Source: Heliocybe sulcata
Lineage: Eukaryota; Basidiomycota; Agaricomycetes; Gloeophyllales; Gloeophyllaceae
DNA length: 64,000 nucleotides
Direction of reading: 5' to 3'
Assembly (NCBI GenBank): GCA_004369045.1
Contig: ML213507.1
Location: 925,078-989,077, forward strand
In this document: positions 45,370-55,878 of the stretch, in pieces
Layout: each line of letters starts with the position of its first letter
Numbering within the stretch: the first letter of the stretch is position 1
Position numbers and translations under genes: made by a program
Notes under the pieces: generated by a model
Database searches by the model: none
The model's input: only the letters and a program-made list of their open reading frames with translations
What the model was told of the DNA's origin: nothing

Positions 45370-45575
45370 GTTGATCTACGAAGCTGCCCACCGCCTCTCC
45401 GAACTTGACGGAGGCGTAATGATCTGGAGGCGAACTCTCGAAATTATGGGGTTTGCATATTGATTCCCCAAACTCGCTCACCCCTCTGCCTGACGATTTG
45501 ACCGGCGTTGGTTCCTCTTACCGAAGATCGGACGGGTTAAAGGCAGGATTTCGATCTCTGCTGGCTGAGGTGTTG
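45370..45575 (+). pseudogene. remnant of an FAD monooxygenase
   Basis: Translations in neighbouring frames match one stretch of the intact monooxygenase at 19544-21261: EAAHRLSELDGGVMIW (intact: EAAQRFSEIGAGVMIW), then LEIMGF, then YRRSDGLKAGFRSLLAEV (intact: YRRSDQPEEGIRFLLAEM). The N-terminal FAD motif and everything after this stretch are missing, and the frame is broken by stops and a shift at about 45450-45540. It lies outside the right repeat arm in the orientation expected if the inverted duplication once included this gene. Confidence 0.8.
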
Positions 45576-46354
45576 GATGGCGCTAGCGACCTGTGTGGTA
45601 TAATATCCAAGGCTATCTCTTGCATCCGTAAGAGATTTGTTTCCACAGGGCCAGCTTCCTTGATTCATTCTTCAAGGACTTACGGGCGGCGGATCACATA
45701 CTTGTCGATTATCATTTTACGTCCGCTCGACGCGTTGACATGACAGCGTTTAGATAGCTGAGGTTGATATTATCATGGCATAGCATTACGGGAGATAAAG
45801 AGGAAACGTTTCATGGAGCAGCCGCCCCATTGCGAAGTCCTCATTCCGAGCGACACGGTTCAGAGCAACAAGACGCTGCTTCAAGCCCACCCAGAGTCGC
45901 GTCGAGATGCGTGCTGAAGGCATTGTCCGATCTCCCTTATTGACGCCACATAAGGAGAACAGGATACGACACTATATGTCCTACAGCGGCGCTCCCAAAA
46001 GTCATGCGGACTTGCGTTCATCGACAGGGAGAAGTAATGCCTGCAGATTGGACACCAGGCACCAAGACAAAGCCAGTTGGAAACATGGGTTTGGTACTCC
46101 TGTAGTGCAAATAGGCTCTTCCGACCCGCACTCAAGGAGCAACTTAATGCTGAAACCAGCGCATATGTGGGTAAGAGAAATATCGAATCAGATATAGCCT
46201 AAGAGCACAGCCCTTTGTCCAAGATCAACCGTCGACGGAGACCCACATTTGATCACTCCCAACCATACAAAGTCATGCCCTAGCAACAGCACGCGGCTGA
46301 TCTGTTCGAGTTTCAATTCATTATTGACTTTCAATGATGCTTAGATCACACTCA
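45576..46354. other. intergenic, monooxygenase remnant to F-box gene 2
   Basis: No gene or RNA recognised. The first part may be unrecognisable further debris of the monooxygenase. Confidence 0.35.
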
Positions 46355-48071
46355 CTAGCGCTTTCCGAGAGACGGAACCAGATCGTAGACGCGAATGGCC
46401 GTGGAAGGGTCTGGAGTAGGTTGCGTGACAAATACGCATAATCGCCCAGCAGCCGCATCAAATGCTACGGCCCCTGGGCCAACCATACGAGACGCGGGGT
46501 CCATTGGGATCGGTATGTTAACCCTTCCGAGGATGAGTTTGCCGTCAGATTCAAGGGCGGAGAATCTGTAGAGAGTCAGATTGTCCGGATCGTCTTCTGG
46601 CGAGGGACGGGGAACCGTAGCAGGAATTGCCAGCCATGTACTTCGACCGGAGCATATGCAAAGTTTGCCCCATAGATAGTCCGTTATAGGTGGTGTCCGA
46701 AGTTTGTGTATTGCGATAGTTCCCGGAGTGTTGCCAGTGCCTGCATCCTCTGCAGTCAGTTCAACAATCTCCGCAACAATTTCCTCTGCATTATAGCGGT
46801 TCAGGGACCACATCAAGAGGCGCAGAGTGTGAAGCCCTACGGAGAGCGTCGAGAGCTGGCTGTGTGTACTCAAGGCGTATGCCCCGAAAATCATATACCA
46901 GTTGTCAAAACGCCGACTGTGAGATAAGGTTAACGGTGATGCTGGATCCACGACACTTTCTGCCTTGGGCAGAGTAAATAGTTCAAATCTGCCCGGTGTC
47001 GATAATGGGAATAGGGCGCGGCTCGAAGCCGACCCAGTAAAGAGCCACAGATGCGTGCTGGTAAGAAAGGGCATATACCACTGCAAGTCGTGGACATCTC
47101 CTGCAGACGAGATCTAACAATTAATTGTTGGTCAAATCAGTAGCTGGAGCGGACACAGGTACACACCTCTGGATAAGGCACGGAGTAGATGCCTTGGGAG
47201 TGCAGATGGAATAGGGTACCGATATAGTTATTTCTGCCCAAACAACAAGCAAAAAGCCAGGACTCGTTCAGGACCAGCTGGAACAGCTTAAAGGCATCTT
47301 GACGAACATCAGGAAGTTCATGGAAGTTCCATTCAAGGCGATGAATGCGTTGGAATGTTATAGGGTAGGGACTAAGCTGTAACTTGAGGACTGTGCTGTA
47401 CGGTTAACAGTAGCATTAGTGTGATTTTACAGAATCAACATAAAGGACCTCACATTGCATCTTCGCCGTCGACGTATGCATATAACAAAGCATCCTCCTC
47501 TGCGCATGCATAGCATGTGGCAGCATATATGCGATCCCCAGTTATTGCACCCCACGATATAGGCGCCTCCGACGGGTCTGACGCCTCAAGGTCATAGCAT
47601 GTAATGCGATTTGCTCGCGCATGGCACGCAACCAACCATCGTCCTCTGACAAGGTTCATCCAACCATAACGTTCGCGGTGGAAACCCGGCGGATCGAAGA
47701 GATGCCTTGTAGGGTCAAAACCTGGCAGACCGTTTATCTGATGTCGGAGGACTGGGCTCATTGAGCCCCCATAGCAAGCATCTAGCATGGCTGTTCGACG
47801 TAGCTCCATCTCCAGCTCTTTCGCAGATTTGGAGGAAATCGGACCGTCAGAGGTCGGAAGGCGAGTATTCAGATACGCATCAACCCAGACTTGACGTTCA
47901 CGAGTAAGATCGTAGAACGCTCTGTTCACCTGGGTGCGTTCGAGTTGAGAGATTCAGAATGCCGATATCAGTCGAGCATCTAATCCTCACCTGTCGCAGC
48001 CGGCAGATTTCCGCAGGAGAGAAAGAGGAAAGGATACGATACCAAACATCCAGCGGTAGCGGATTCACCAT
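46355..48071 (-). CDS. F-box protein, copy 2
   Basis: The start exon from 48071 reads MVNPLPLDVWYRILSSFSP then EICRLRQ, an F-box N-terminus. After the intron comes VNRAFYDLTRERQVWVDAYL, then GRWLVACHARANRITCYDLE and SDPSEAPISWGAITGDRIYA; then, across another intron, TVLKLQLSPYPITFQRIHRL and LGRNNYIGTLFHLHSQGIY. The last exon gives RVNIPIPMDPASRMVGPGAV, AFDAAAGRLCVFVTQ and VYDLVPSLGKR. About 520 residues in at least four exons. The repeating hydrophobic-plus-turn segments after the F-box may form a propeller-like substrate-binding region, as in many fungal F-box proteins, but I see no clear WD or Kelch repeat. It is the intact paralogue of the gene at 892-2581. Confidence 0.8.
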
Positions 48072-48302
48072 GGTACAGTACCGGCCGAAATTGTCAAGAA
48101 CGACAATATATACATGAGACGTGTGCGTTCAGCAGTTGAGAGTACAGTATATATAGCAGAGTATAGCCCGAGAGTCCAGTACGCGTCCGTAGGATAAGCC
48201 ATGTATGGAAGCGTGATGGACAGACATCGGGAATTACAACCCGCCGACTGAACAAAATGCATCATATCTGGCAATGACCCTCGTCACTGTGCTTTTTACT
48301 TT

Positions 48303-48326
48303 GTCCCCTTCGGGGTGACATACGAA

Positions 48327-48357
<31 letters not shown>

Positions 48358-48402
48358 GGCCCCTGCACAAGGATGACACGCTTACCCAGAGTGGCAGCTC
48401 TA
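48303..48402 (+). ncRNA. U6 spliceosomal RNA (3' end atypical)
   Basis: The 5' hairpin GTCCCCTTCGGGGTGAC is followed by AATTGGAACGATACAGAGAAGATTAGCATGGCCCCTGCACAAGGATGACACGC, split here for length as AATTGGAACGATACAGAGAA, GATTAGCATGGCCCCTGCAC and AAGGATGACACGC. This includes the ACAGAGA box and AGC triad that form the catalytic core. After GACACGC the sequence (TTACCCAGAGTGGCAGCTCT) is unlike the U6 tails I know, and no T-run follows at the expected end; the first TTTT is at about 48424. It may be the real gene with a diverged tail or a 3'-damaged copy. No intron lies in the core, unlike some fungal U6 genes. Confidence 0.75.
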
Positions 48403-49062
48403 CGGAGCTCAATATTTATGATCTTTTGAACGACGAACATGCGCGAGTTCTAGCGGTACTTTGCCGACATTAAACTCACTGCACGGGCCGTTTTCAAGCT
48501 GCTACTAGACATCACACGAGTATATTATTTCTACCAAGTGTGATGATGTGACTTGCGAAGAAGACTACAGAGTGAAGCTCTTGTTATCGTCCAGGCCAAT
48601 TTGTCAGTGTCCTTTACTTAGACAGTCACGTTCGGACGCTGAGTGAGACTCTCAGAACTCCCGCGATCCAGGCAGTATCTAATGCTGGTCAAAGATCACT
48701 GCACTTCCCATAGGAATACGCACCGCCTCACAACAGCCACTCCGTCATGTAGGAGATCGTCATCCCTATACGATGCGGCTAGCGCTAACCTGCACTGTCT
48801 CGCTGACAGTCCCTGTCGACTTCGACGTAGCTTGCTCGAAATTGGATTTGTGCCTGTGCTCCTGTCCAGACTCGAGCGCTCTCCAAATTTCGAGATGACG
48901 CCGCAGCACAGCACCTGGTCCTGAGGGAAGGAACCCATATCCGTATCTTTACGGGTGCATAGCTTGCCATGCGTATAAAGTCAGAGCACGCGACTTGTCT
49001 GCTTGGTTGACGACTCACCTTTCTTCCGGGCTACCCAACGTCCATACCTGCGTCGGTGCAGG
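48403..49062. other. intergenic between U6 and the DUF6699-like gene
   Basis: Short frames on both strands without motifs. The final 100 bases are the likely promoter of the next gene. Confidence 0.35.
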
Positions 49063-49769
49063 ATGACGGCCGGTTACGCGCATTGGGTACCGCACGGGGG
49101 CTACTCAAACATACCCTACGCATACGGCGCACCTCCGTGGTATCCAACATACACCTACTATGTCCCACAAAGTATATGAGGTCGTCCAATCCTCATTACA
49201 CGCCGCTGATACCACTGTCCTCAGCGCCATCATACCCATCCCCGCCCTTATTCAGAGCGCCGAGGTCCGTCTTCCCGGATGTCAGCAAGTATCTTGCAGT
49301 GGACACCACGCTCCTCAAGTACGATGTGCGAACGCCACCTGACATGGGCATCAACGAGGGCTACTATCATTACCTCTCGTGCAGACATGCGATGACCAGA
49401 GCATCCCTCAGCACACTTCATCTCATCTCGAAGGACTTCCCGTGGAAGTTCACGATTAAGGCTGCGGACGGGAATCATGTTACCTGCGCCGAAGTCTGGA
49501 GAGCGATTTACGACGGCCTCGGTCAGGACATCGAGGACTCCGAGTGGGCTATAATTTGCGCACTCGGAGACAAGCGGAAAGACGAGATCACGGAGGCTGC
49601 GAAGAGCAGATGCGGCGAGGGCGAGCTGCGGCTGAAGAGGATCGACTGGCTCGGTAAGCGGACCACATTCGTGGGGATCGAGATCGACGCGGACTTTGCT
49701 CAGTCGAGGTGCTTGCCTGGCGGTGATGACGGCCAGGAGACACTGGTTGTGAAGATGTGCTATCGTTGA
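49063..49769 (+). CDS. DUF6699-like protein
   Basis: The first exon gives an aromatic, low-complexity start: MTAGYAHWVPHGGYSNIPYA then PPWYPTYTYYVPQ. An intron from about 49168 to 49299 (GTATAT...TTGCAG) joins in frame to DTTLLKYDVRTPPDMGINEG. The rest carries LISKDFPWKFTIKA, CAEVWRAIYDGLG and LKRIDWLGKRTTFVGIEID. The layout (YDVR.PP, a PW..I strand, a V..V...I helix, a basic helix, then R.D.L...T.F.G) matches the DUF6699 family common in Agaricomycetes, whose function is unknown. About 193 residues. A longer unspliced start is possible in another frame, but it would lack the aromatic N-terminus typical of the family. Confidence 0.65.
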
Positions 49770-51304
49770 TACCCTTTCCATTACTTGCAGTTTCCTTCCA
49801 TCATAGGCCTTCTCGACGCCTGCTGTATTATTGTATATATGAGCTTCTATACCCGTGATACCCTGCTCACCTGCTATATTACTGGATGTATTCGCAGACT
49901 GATGGCAGTATACTGAATTGTAGTGCCAGTGAAAGACTTCCTACGTGTCTCGTTCGGGTCCGGCGTATGGTGAGACCATATGCAGCCACGTCGCAAACGG
50001 GAGACGGTTCATTGGACATTATGCGTGGCTATGAATGCTGGTATTGTCACAGAAACTCGTACAGCAATTCGGCCAGGTCAGATCATAAAGCAGAGTAAGC
50101 TCCGCCAGCGGCCACCTAACAGCCTGGCGCGCGTGCTGCCCTCGATCAACGGAGTAAGGAGCCTAGGCGCCCAGAATCCGCCAGCACCAAAGGCGTCGTG
50201 AGAGGCTCAGCAATCGTGCAGATGTTAGGGATGGAGGCATCCAGAGTGGAAACATCAGCATCAGTCCCTGCAGTAGCACAGTAGCCATCCTTGCTATGAA
50301 CGTTCTATGAGCTTGAGGACCGAATGCGAACGCTAGCAAATCCTCGGATCAATTGAGGTAAATTTTCATATTGCAGGCGGTGGAAGGAACTGCGCGGTGC
50401 TTAAATCCACGCACATATAGAACATAGCCGCCATGTCAGGAACCTGTTCTGGAAACAAGGAGACCACCGCTAGGTCATACGGAAAGGATGCCATGTTGGA
50501 TGATCCTATGGCTGTTGCGCGGCGGTGTGTGGATCACCGGAAAAAGCAGCGTTATATGACGAGCGCCTGGGGGCTAATCAACTGGTGCAGCTCCAAGAGC
50601 ACGAGCCCAACGAGCGTCTGGAGAGCCTAGAATGTTCAGAAGGACAACGGTGTGGCGCCATCGCCTGTGACGCCGCTGGAGCGTTTTCCTTTGGGAACAG
50701 AGCAAAGCCGCCAGCGCCAGATGTACCGCAATAGCCTGAATAAGAATTCAGAATTTAAAGGACACGGTTGTCGCGCCAGAAAAGTGTGGTTCGTTCATGC
50801 TGCGCAACACCGCGCGCGCCGACGTCGCGCTAGACGTGTCAGGAATGTTCACGACAACCTGCAGCGAGGTTACTAACGCAGACCTGTCCCACGAAAGTGA
50901 AGTTGATGAAGTCCCAGGAGGACGTTTATAGACGAACTGAATTGAATGGAGGGTCAGGTGGACTCACACAGAGAAAAAGGCCACGCTCTCAGCACTGCAA
51001 TGTTCCCAGCTGAAAGAAGAAGCTTCTAAAGCTTCGCGGCGTTTTTAGCAGATCTTCAAAATCAGAGTCAGTACCTCCAGCGACAAGAAAACCTTCAGAT
51101 ATGTTTTCTGTGGAGGTTTCGAGCAAGTGTAAGGGTAAAAGGATGCGCCACAGCAGCCTTACGGATCAGCTCGTGACGATTGGCTAAGCAAACGGCGACT
51201 TCCGGATTGGTCGGTAATAGAGCCGACCCCGCATTTCACTTAAGGGCTCAGCGCAAACTCAGCGTCGCAACTTTTCCTCCTCGACCACATCGTCGACAGA
51301 GGCC
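49770..51304. other. 1.5 kb without a supported gene
   Basis: Plus-strand frames of 60-75 codons overlap one another between 49886 and 50876 without motifs or clear splice signals. The last 150 bases form the cytochrome c peroxidase promoter. Confidence 0.35.
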
Positions 51305-52799
51305 ATGTCGTTCTCCGTATTCAGAGCGCCTGTCTGCAAGGCCGCTTTCTCTGGCACCTCGGCGTCGAGGCTGACGGCGAGGACCCAGTTCCGCAAGTAT
51401 GCAACTGGCCCTGCACCTGCCGATTCCAAGGCTGGCTTCTGGGGCGCAATTGCGGGTGGTGTCGCCATTGCTGGCGGTATTGCCTACTATGTCATGAACA
51501 GCAACTCTGATCTTGCGCGGGAGGCGGCCACTACTGTCAAGCATGGTGCTCAAGCTGCCAAGGCCGCGACCCACTTTACCCCGAGTAAGGACGATTACCA
51601 AAAGGTAGCTTTAATAGATGCAAAAATAGGCTTCGTGTGCTCAAGGATGGGCACAGGTATACAACAAAATTGCTGAAGTGATGGAGGAGGCCGGCGAATA
51701 CGATGGTGAGTACAATTATATCACCTTCGTGAACTCTGCTTCATGATGTTATAGATGGTTCCTACGGCCCGGTTTTTGTCCGTCTGGCATGGCATTGCTC
51801 TGGCACATACGACAAGGAATCAAACACCGGTGGAAGGTTTGTCTGTCAATCCATTTTCTCCCCAGTGCGCTGATGTCCAGCGCCAATCCAGCAACTACGC
51901 GACCATGCGTTTCGAGCCGGAATCTCTCCACGGCGGTAACAAGGGTCTCCACATTGCCCGCGATATCATGGAGGGCATCAAGAAGGACTTTTCATGGATC
52001 AGCTACGGTGACCTCTGGACTCTCGGCGGTGTTGCCGCTATTCAGGTTGGCACCTCTGCCTAGATGATTAAGCCGCCCACTCAATCTGTGGCTTTTTAGG
52101 AAATGCAAGGCCCTAAGATCCCCTGGAGGCCCGGACGTATCGACGGTTTCCAGGCAGACTGCACTCCCGACGGTCGTCTTCCCGATGGTGCTCAGGGTGC
52201 TGACCACTTGCGCAGCATTTTCTACCGCATGGGGTAAGCCTTATCTCTATTCAGCCTTACAATGCGCTTACATATCCGTGCCAGCTTTAATGACCAGGAG
52301 ATCGTGGCTCTCTCCGGTGCTCACGCTCTTGGACGCTGCCACTCTGACCGGTGCGTCGTTTCATAGTATCCTCTTTGCCTGCTGCTTACGCCTAGTATAG
52401 CTCCGGCTTCGAAGGACCTTGGACATTCTCCCCGACCACCGTGACAAACGACTACTACAAGCTCCTCTTCGAGGAGAAGTGGGTATGGAGGAAGTGGAAC
52501 GGCCCGAAGCAGTTCGCGGACAAGAAGACCGGTTCCTTGATGATGCTGCCGACGGATTATGTGCTCACCCAGGACAAGAGCTTCAAGAAATACGCCAAGG
52601 CGTACGCTGATGATCAGGACCTGTGGTTCAAGGAGTAAGCCGACCTCTTCGTGTCATCCGATCGCCGCGTCACTGACGTTGATTGCGCGACAGCTTTGCC
52701 AAAGTGTTCTCCAGACTGCTCGAGCTCGGTGTCCCAGAGAACCAATGGGCCACCTCTGAGCCCTGGATCATGAAAACCCTCGAGGAGCAGCAGAAGTAA
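51305..52799 (+). CDS. CCP1: cytochrome c peroxidase, mitochondrial
   Basis: The N-terminal presequence ([20 protein letters not shown], then RTQFRKYAT) is followed by a membrane anchor ([20 protein letters not shown]), a bipartite intermembrane-space signal like that of yeast Ccp1. Across introns: [19 protein letters not shown] carries the distal Arg-Trp-His triad; [49 protein letters not shown] carries the proximal heme histidine; GPWTFSP holds the tryptophan equivalent to Trp191, the electron-transfer radical site; then [10 protein letters not shown] and the C-terminus [11 protein letters not shown]. About 375 residues. Role: reduces hydrogen peroxide using cytochrome c in the intermembrane space. 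All active-site residues are present. Confidence 0.96.
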
Positions 52800-53434
52800 T
52801 CGTGGATCAAACTGATGTGCTCGGATAGCCATTGTCTAGGGTTTTCCAGCTGTGTTATAATTCATGTAATTTAGTCTAGACTCACCCCTCTATAGAGGTA
52901 GAGTACACGTTGTGCAATGCCGTTTTTTCTGCTATACAGTTGCTCCTCGGCCAGAGTCGCGGCGTTCGGGTTACGTGACATCAAAAGGCGGAAGCAAATT
53001 TTTTTGCTCGGAAGGCATCGCACGGCGAATGGGAGTATCGCTCTGCCGCAGATCGGTTGCAGTCGGTGTCAAGATGAAGCGTTGCTCCGCAACGCTATGA
53101 AGCTCCATAGAACTCCTGAATACGCCTAATAATACACTGCAAGATCGACCCGTCCTACTCCTACTCTCATAAAAGAACGAAAAGAACAACATGTTGTGAT
53201 TGTGAGAGGGGTAGCGAGTCGTTAAATACTGTGGATAAAGAAACCCGCAGAAGTCTATATACGCGGTCGTGAATCGTACATTTATGTTTAGAGTGCAGTA
53301 TGCCCCAACAAATCTAAAGTCTATGAGCTGGATGTCAAATAATACCGGAATACAAAGGGGCAAGAAAAATGCGCTGCATCACGGCCAAACAATATACCAA
53401 AGAAAGCAGCAAGGGTCCATGCCACACGAGCCCG
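52800..53434. other. convergent intergenic, CCP1 / alpha-arrestin
   Basis: 3' flanks of the two converging genes. No other gene or RNA is recognised. Confidence 0.4.
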
Positions 53435-55878
53435 CTATACCCGCACACCCGGGGCGACCGCCGTCCTCGCCCGCGCCTGTGCAAACCGCGCCGCCAGATC
53501 CGTATCACTCGACGACCGATCCCCCCGCCCCGCCTCCTCATACGACGGCAAGCCCGTCAGACTCGACAGAGGCGGCAGCCCGCCCCCAGGCCTCGACGCG
53601 CTCTCATAATCCGGCACCTCCGTAAACGCCCTATGCAACAACCCCGCGCCCGAATTCGGGTCCTGCCCCCCACCTGGCGTAACAGGCGCCGAACCCCTCA
53701 AACTCGTCAAGTCCTGCGCACTCGCAGAAAGACTGGGCCCATGCGACGACATCGCCCCATGATGGCTCTGCGTCGGCGGCGTATGGTTCCGCGACGCAAA
53801 CGACAGCGTCGAGCTGAGCGACGTGAACGGCTTCATCGAGATATGGAACAGCCCGTGCGCACCCCGGTTCGCCGCCCCGCCGTGCACGTACGTCTCGTGC
53901 GGCGTATGCGACCCGCTCCGCTCCGGCGACGACGCGCGGCTCGACCGCCGGCTCGCCCGCCTGCTCCCCCCGCGGCTCGCGCCCGCCGACTCTGTCGGGC
54001 TGTGCGCAGACGACCGCGGCGGCGACGGCTGGTTGTGCTGCGCCAGCGACGCCAGGAGCTCCGAGTTGACGAGGTCGAGAGGGACGCTGGTGCCGGAGCT
54101 CTGCATCGGCGGCGTTGAGCCCGATGCGATCGGCTGCGATGTCCGGCCGTCAGATGTCGGGGACGCGATGCCCGAGGACCCGACGGATGGCGTTCGCGCG
54201 CCCGAGGGCAACCCGTGCGTCGAAGGCGTCCCGGCGCCAGACGCGGCGTACGGGTTCGCGACGGTGTACGATCCCTCTTGCATATACGGATCTGCCACGC
54301 GGTCCCGTACATGCGCAGGATAACTGGGCAACTCGACCTCATCCTCATCCTCCTCCTGCCTAGCTTCCGACGCGCCAAGGAGCAGCCGCCTCGTCGCCGC
54401 CGTCGCCGCACGCGCCTCCTCCAACAGTCTCGCGTCCAGTATGTGTAGTGGCAAGGAACATCTCAGCTCAGACGTATGGCCATCAAGGTTGCTAATCAAG
54501 ATGGACCAGCGTATCCGATGAGAAACAATGATCGGCTCAAGCGTGTGCGTGGGCGTCGCAGACAGCGGAATCGAAATCGCCAAAGTCGTCACAACATCAT
54601 CCGTGGACAAGGTTTCCTCGGGGATGTCCGGGTCTATGAATGCGCGCTCGTGGGGAGGGTGCGTCGCAGAATAGGAAGACGGGCCTGCTTCCGCTTCGGC
54701 TGGGAGATGCTGCGGAGAATCCCCGTTGGCAGAGGTCAACCCGTGCGTCTGCGAGAAGTAACCCAGGCCGCTGGACGAAGATGCGAGGGAAGTAGAGTCG
54801 GCGCTGGTATGGGGCGTGACGGGCACGGACTTGGACCCGCGAGGGGGGAGGTGGGCGCTGCCTTGTAGCAAGGGGATACGGAAGCGGTTGTGGAACTCCT
54901 CCACACAGACCGCTCGGCCCTCTACGATCTCGTGCCTGGTCGTGGAAATAACACGCGTGTTCTCCTGGCAGCCCGCCCGCAAATAAAGTTTGATAGTCTC
55001 GTTGACAGTCGTGTTCACGTTCAGAACCCGTGCGCCCTTGGCGAGGGGAGAGAACTTGACGATGGCGGTCAGCTTGTCCCCGGCGGCCCATGCTTTGTGG
55101 GGGATCATAATCGAGTACATGATCTTTTCGGGCCATGTGTTCTCGATCTCGAGTGTTTGCTGGTACTCGAGAGCCTCGGATGCGAGGGAGCGCATAACGG
55201 TGATGGGCTGGACGGCCTGCAAGTTATGCGAGAGCCCGGGCCGAACTGCGACGGCCCGGAGCTTGTAGTGCACTGATGCGCCACCGAGGACGGTCGTGAA
55301 GAGGCTGGACGGGAGGGACCCGCCGACTTGCAGCTGGAAGGGGAAGAGGTGGCGGCCAGCCTTGAGGGTATGACTGTGCTTCTTCTCCCCTTCCAAGAAG
55401 GACCAGTCGTGGCTGCATACGAGGTACGTCAAGGGCGACGTATTCAGTGATAGTCTGCCGTTTTGACGCTCAGTGATAAGCAACGCGTAGACAGGGCAGG
55501 GAAGACGTACGGCTCATTGGCAGCGTTGGGAAGACGCGCTTTGCCTCTGAAGACAAGCGTGATTTCCTTGATAGACATCGGCTCGGTCAAGTGAAGCACG
55601 ACGTTCCCCGACAGGAGAGCGGGCTCGACGTCGACGCCGGTGCCCTTGAGGAAGAGGGTATCTGAGTTGACGAGGATGTCGAGGCTGGAGTGTTGGTGTG
55701 CTTTCTCCTTTTCGTCGTACATGTTGTCGTAGTCAGGAGGGTGGGAGGGGGCAGCAGCGACTCCGCCCAGGGCCGCATGAAGGGCAGAAGAGAGAGAATC
55801 AACATCATTCGGATGCTGTAAATGGATTTCTCGGTCGCCCCGTGATGGAGAAGGCGGTCTGGTCAGACTGAATGGCAT
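53435..55878 (-). CDS. alpha-arrestin (arrestin-related trafficking adaptor)
   Basis: Two main exons joined by an intron at about 55462-55513 (GTACGT...GGCAG). The arrestin-N domain shows NVVLHLTEPMSIKEITLVFR followed by GKARLP, the YLVCSHDWSFLEGEKKHSHT segment and LPSSLFTTVLGGASVHYKLR. The arrestin-C domain has IMYSIMIPHKAWAAGDKLTA and IKLYLRAGCQ. The long C-terminal half is Ser/Pro-rich and carries LPSYPAHV and LPSYEEA, the L/PPxY motifs that recruit Rsp5-type HECT ubiquitin ligases. About 795 residues. Role: couples plasma-membrane transporters to ubiquitination and endocytosis. The start was placed at ATG 55878 (MPFSLTRPPSPSRG); upstream sequence is open only through a non-ATG codon, and an earlier exon cannot be excluded. 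Confidence 0.85.

Noticed and set aside
53369-54323. Long plus-strand frames opposite the alpha-arrestin
   Set aside because: They are shadows of the GC-rich arrestin reading frame; Arg/Pro-rich with no motif.
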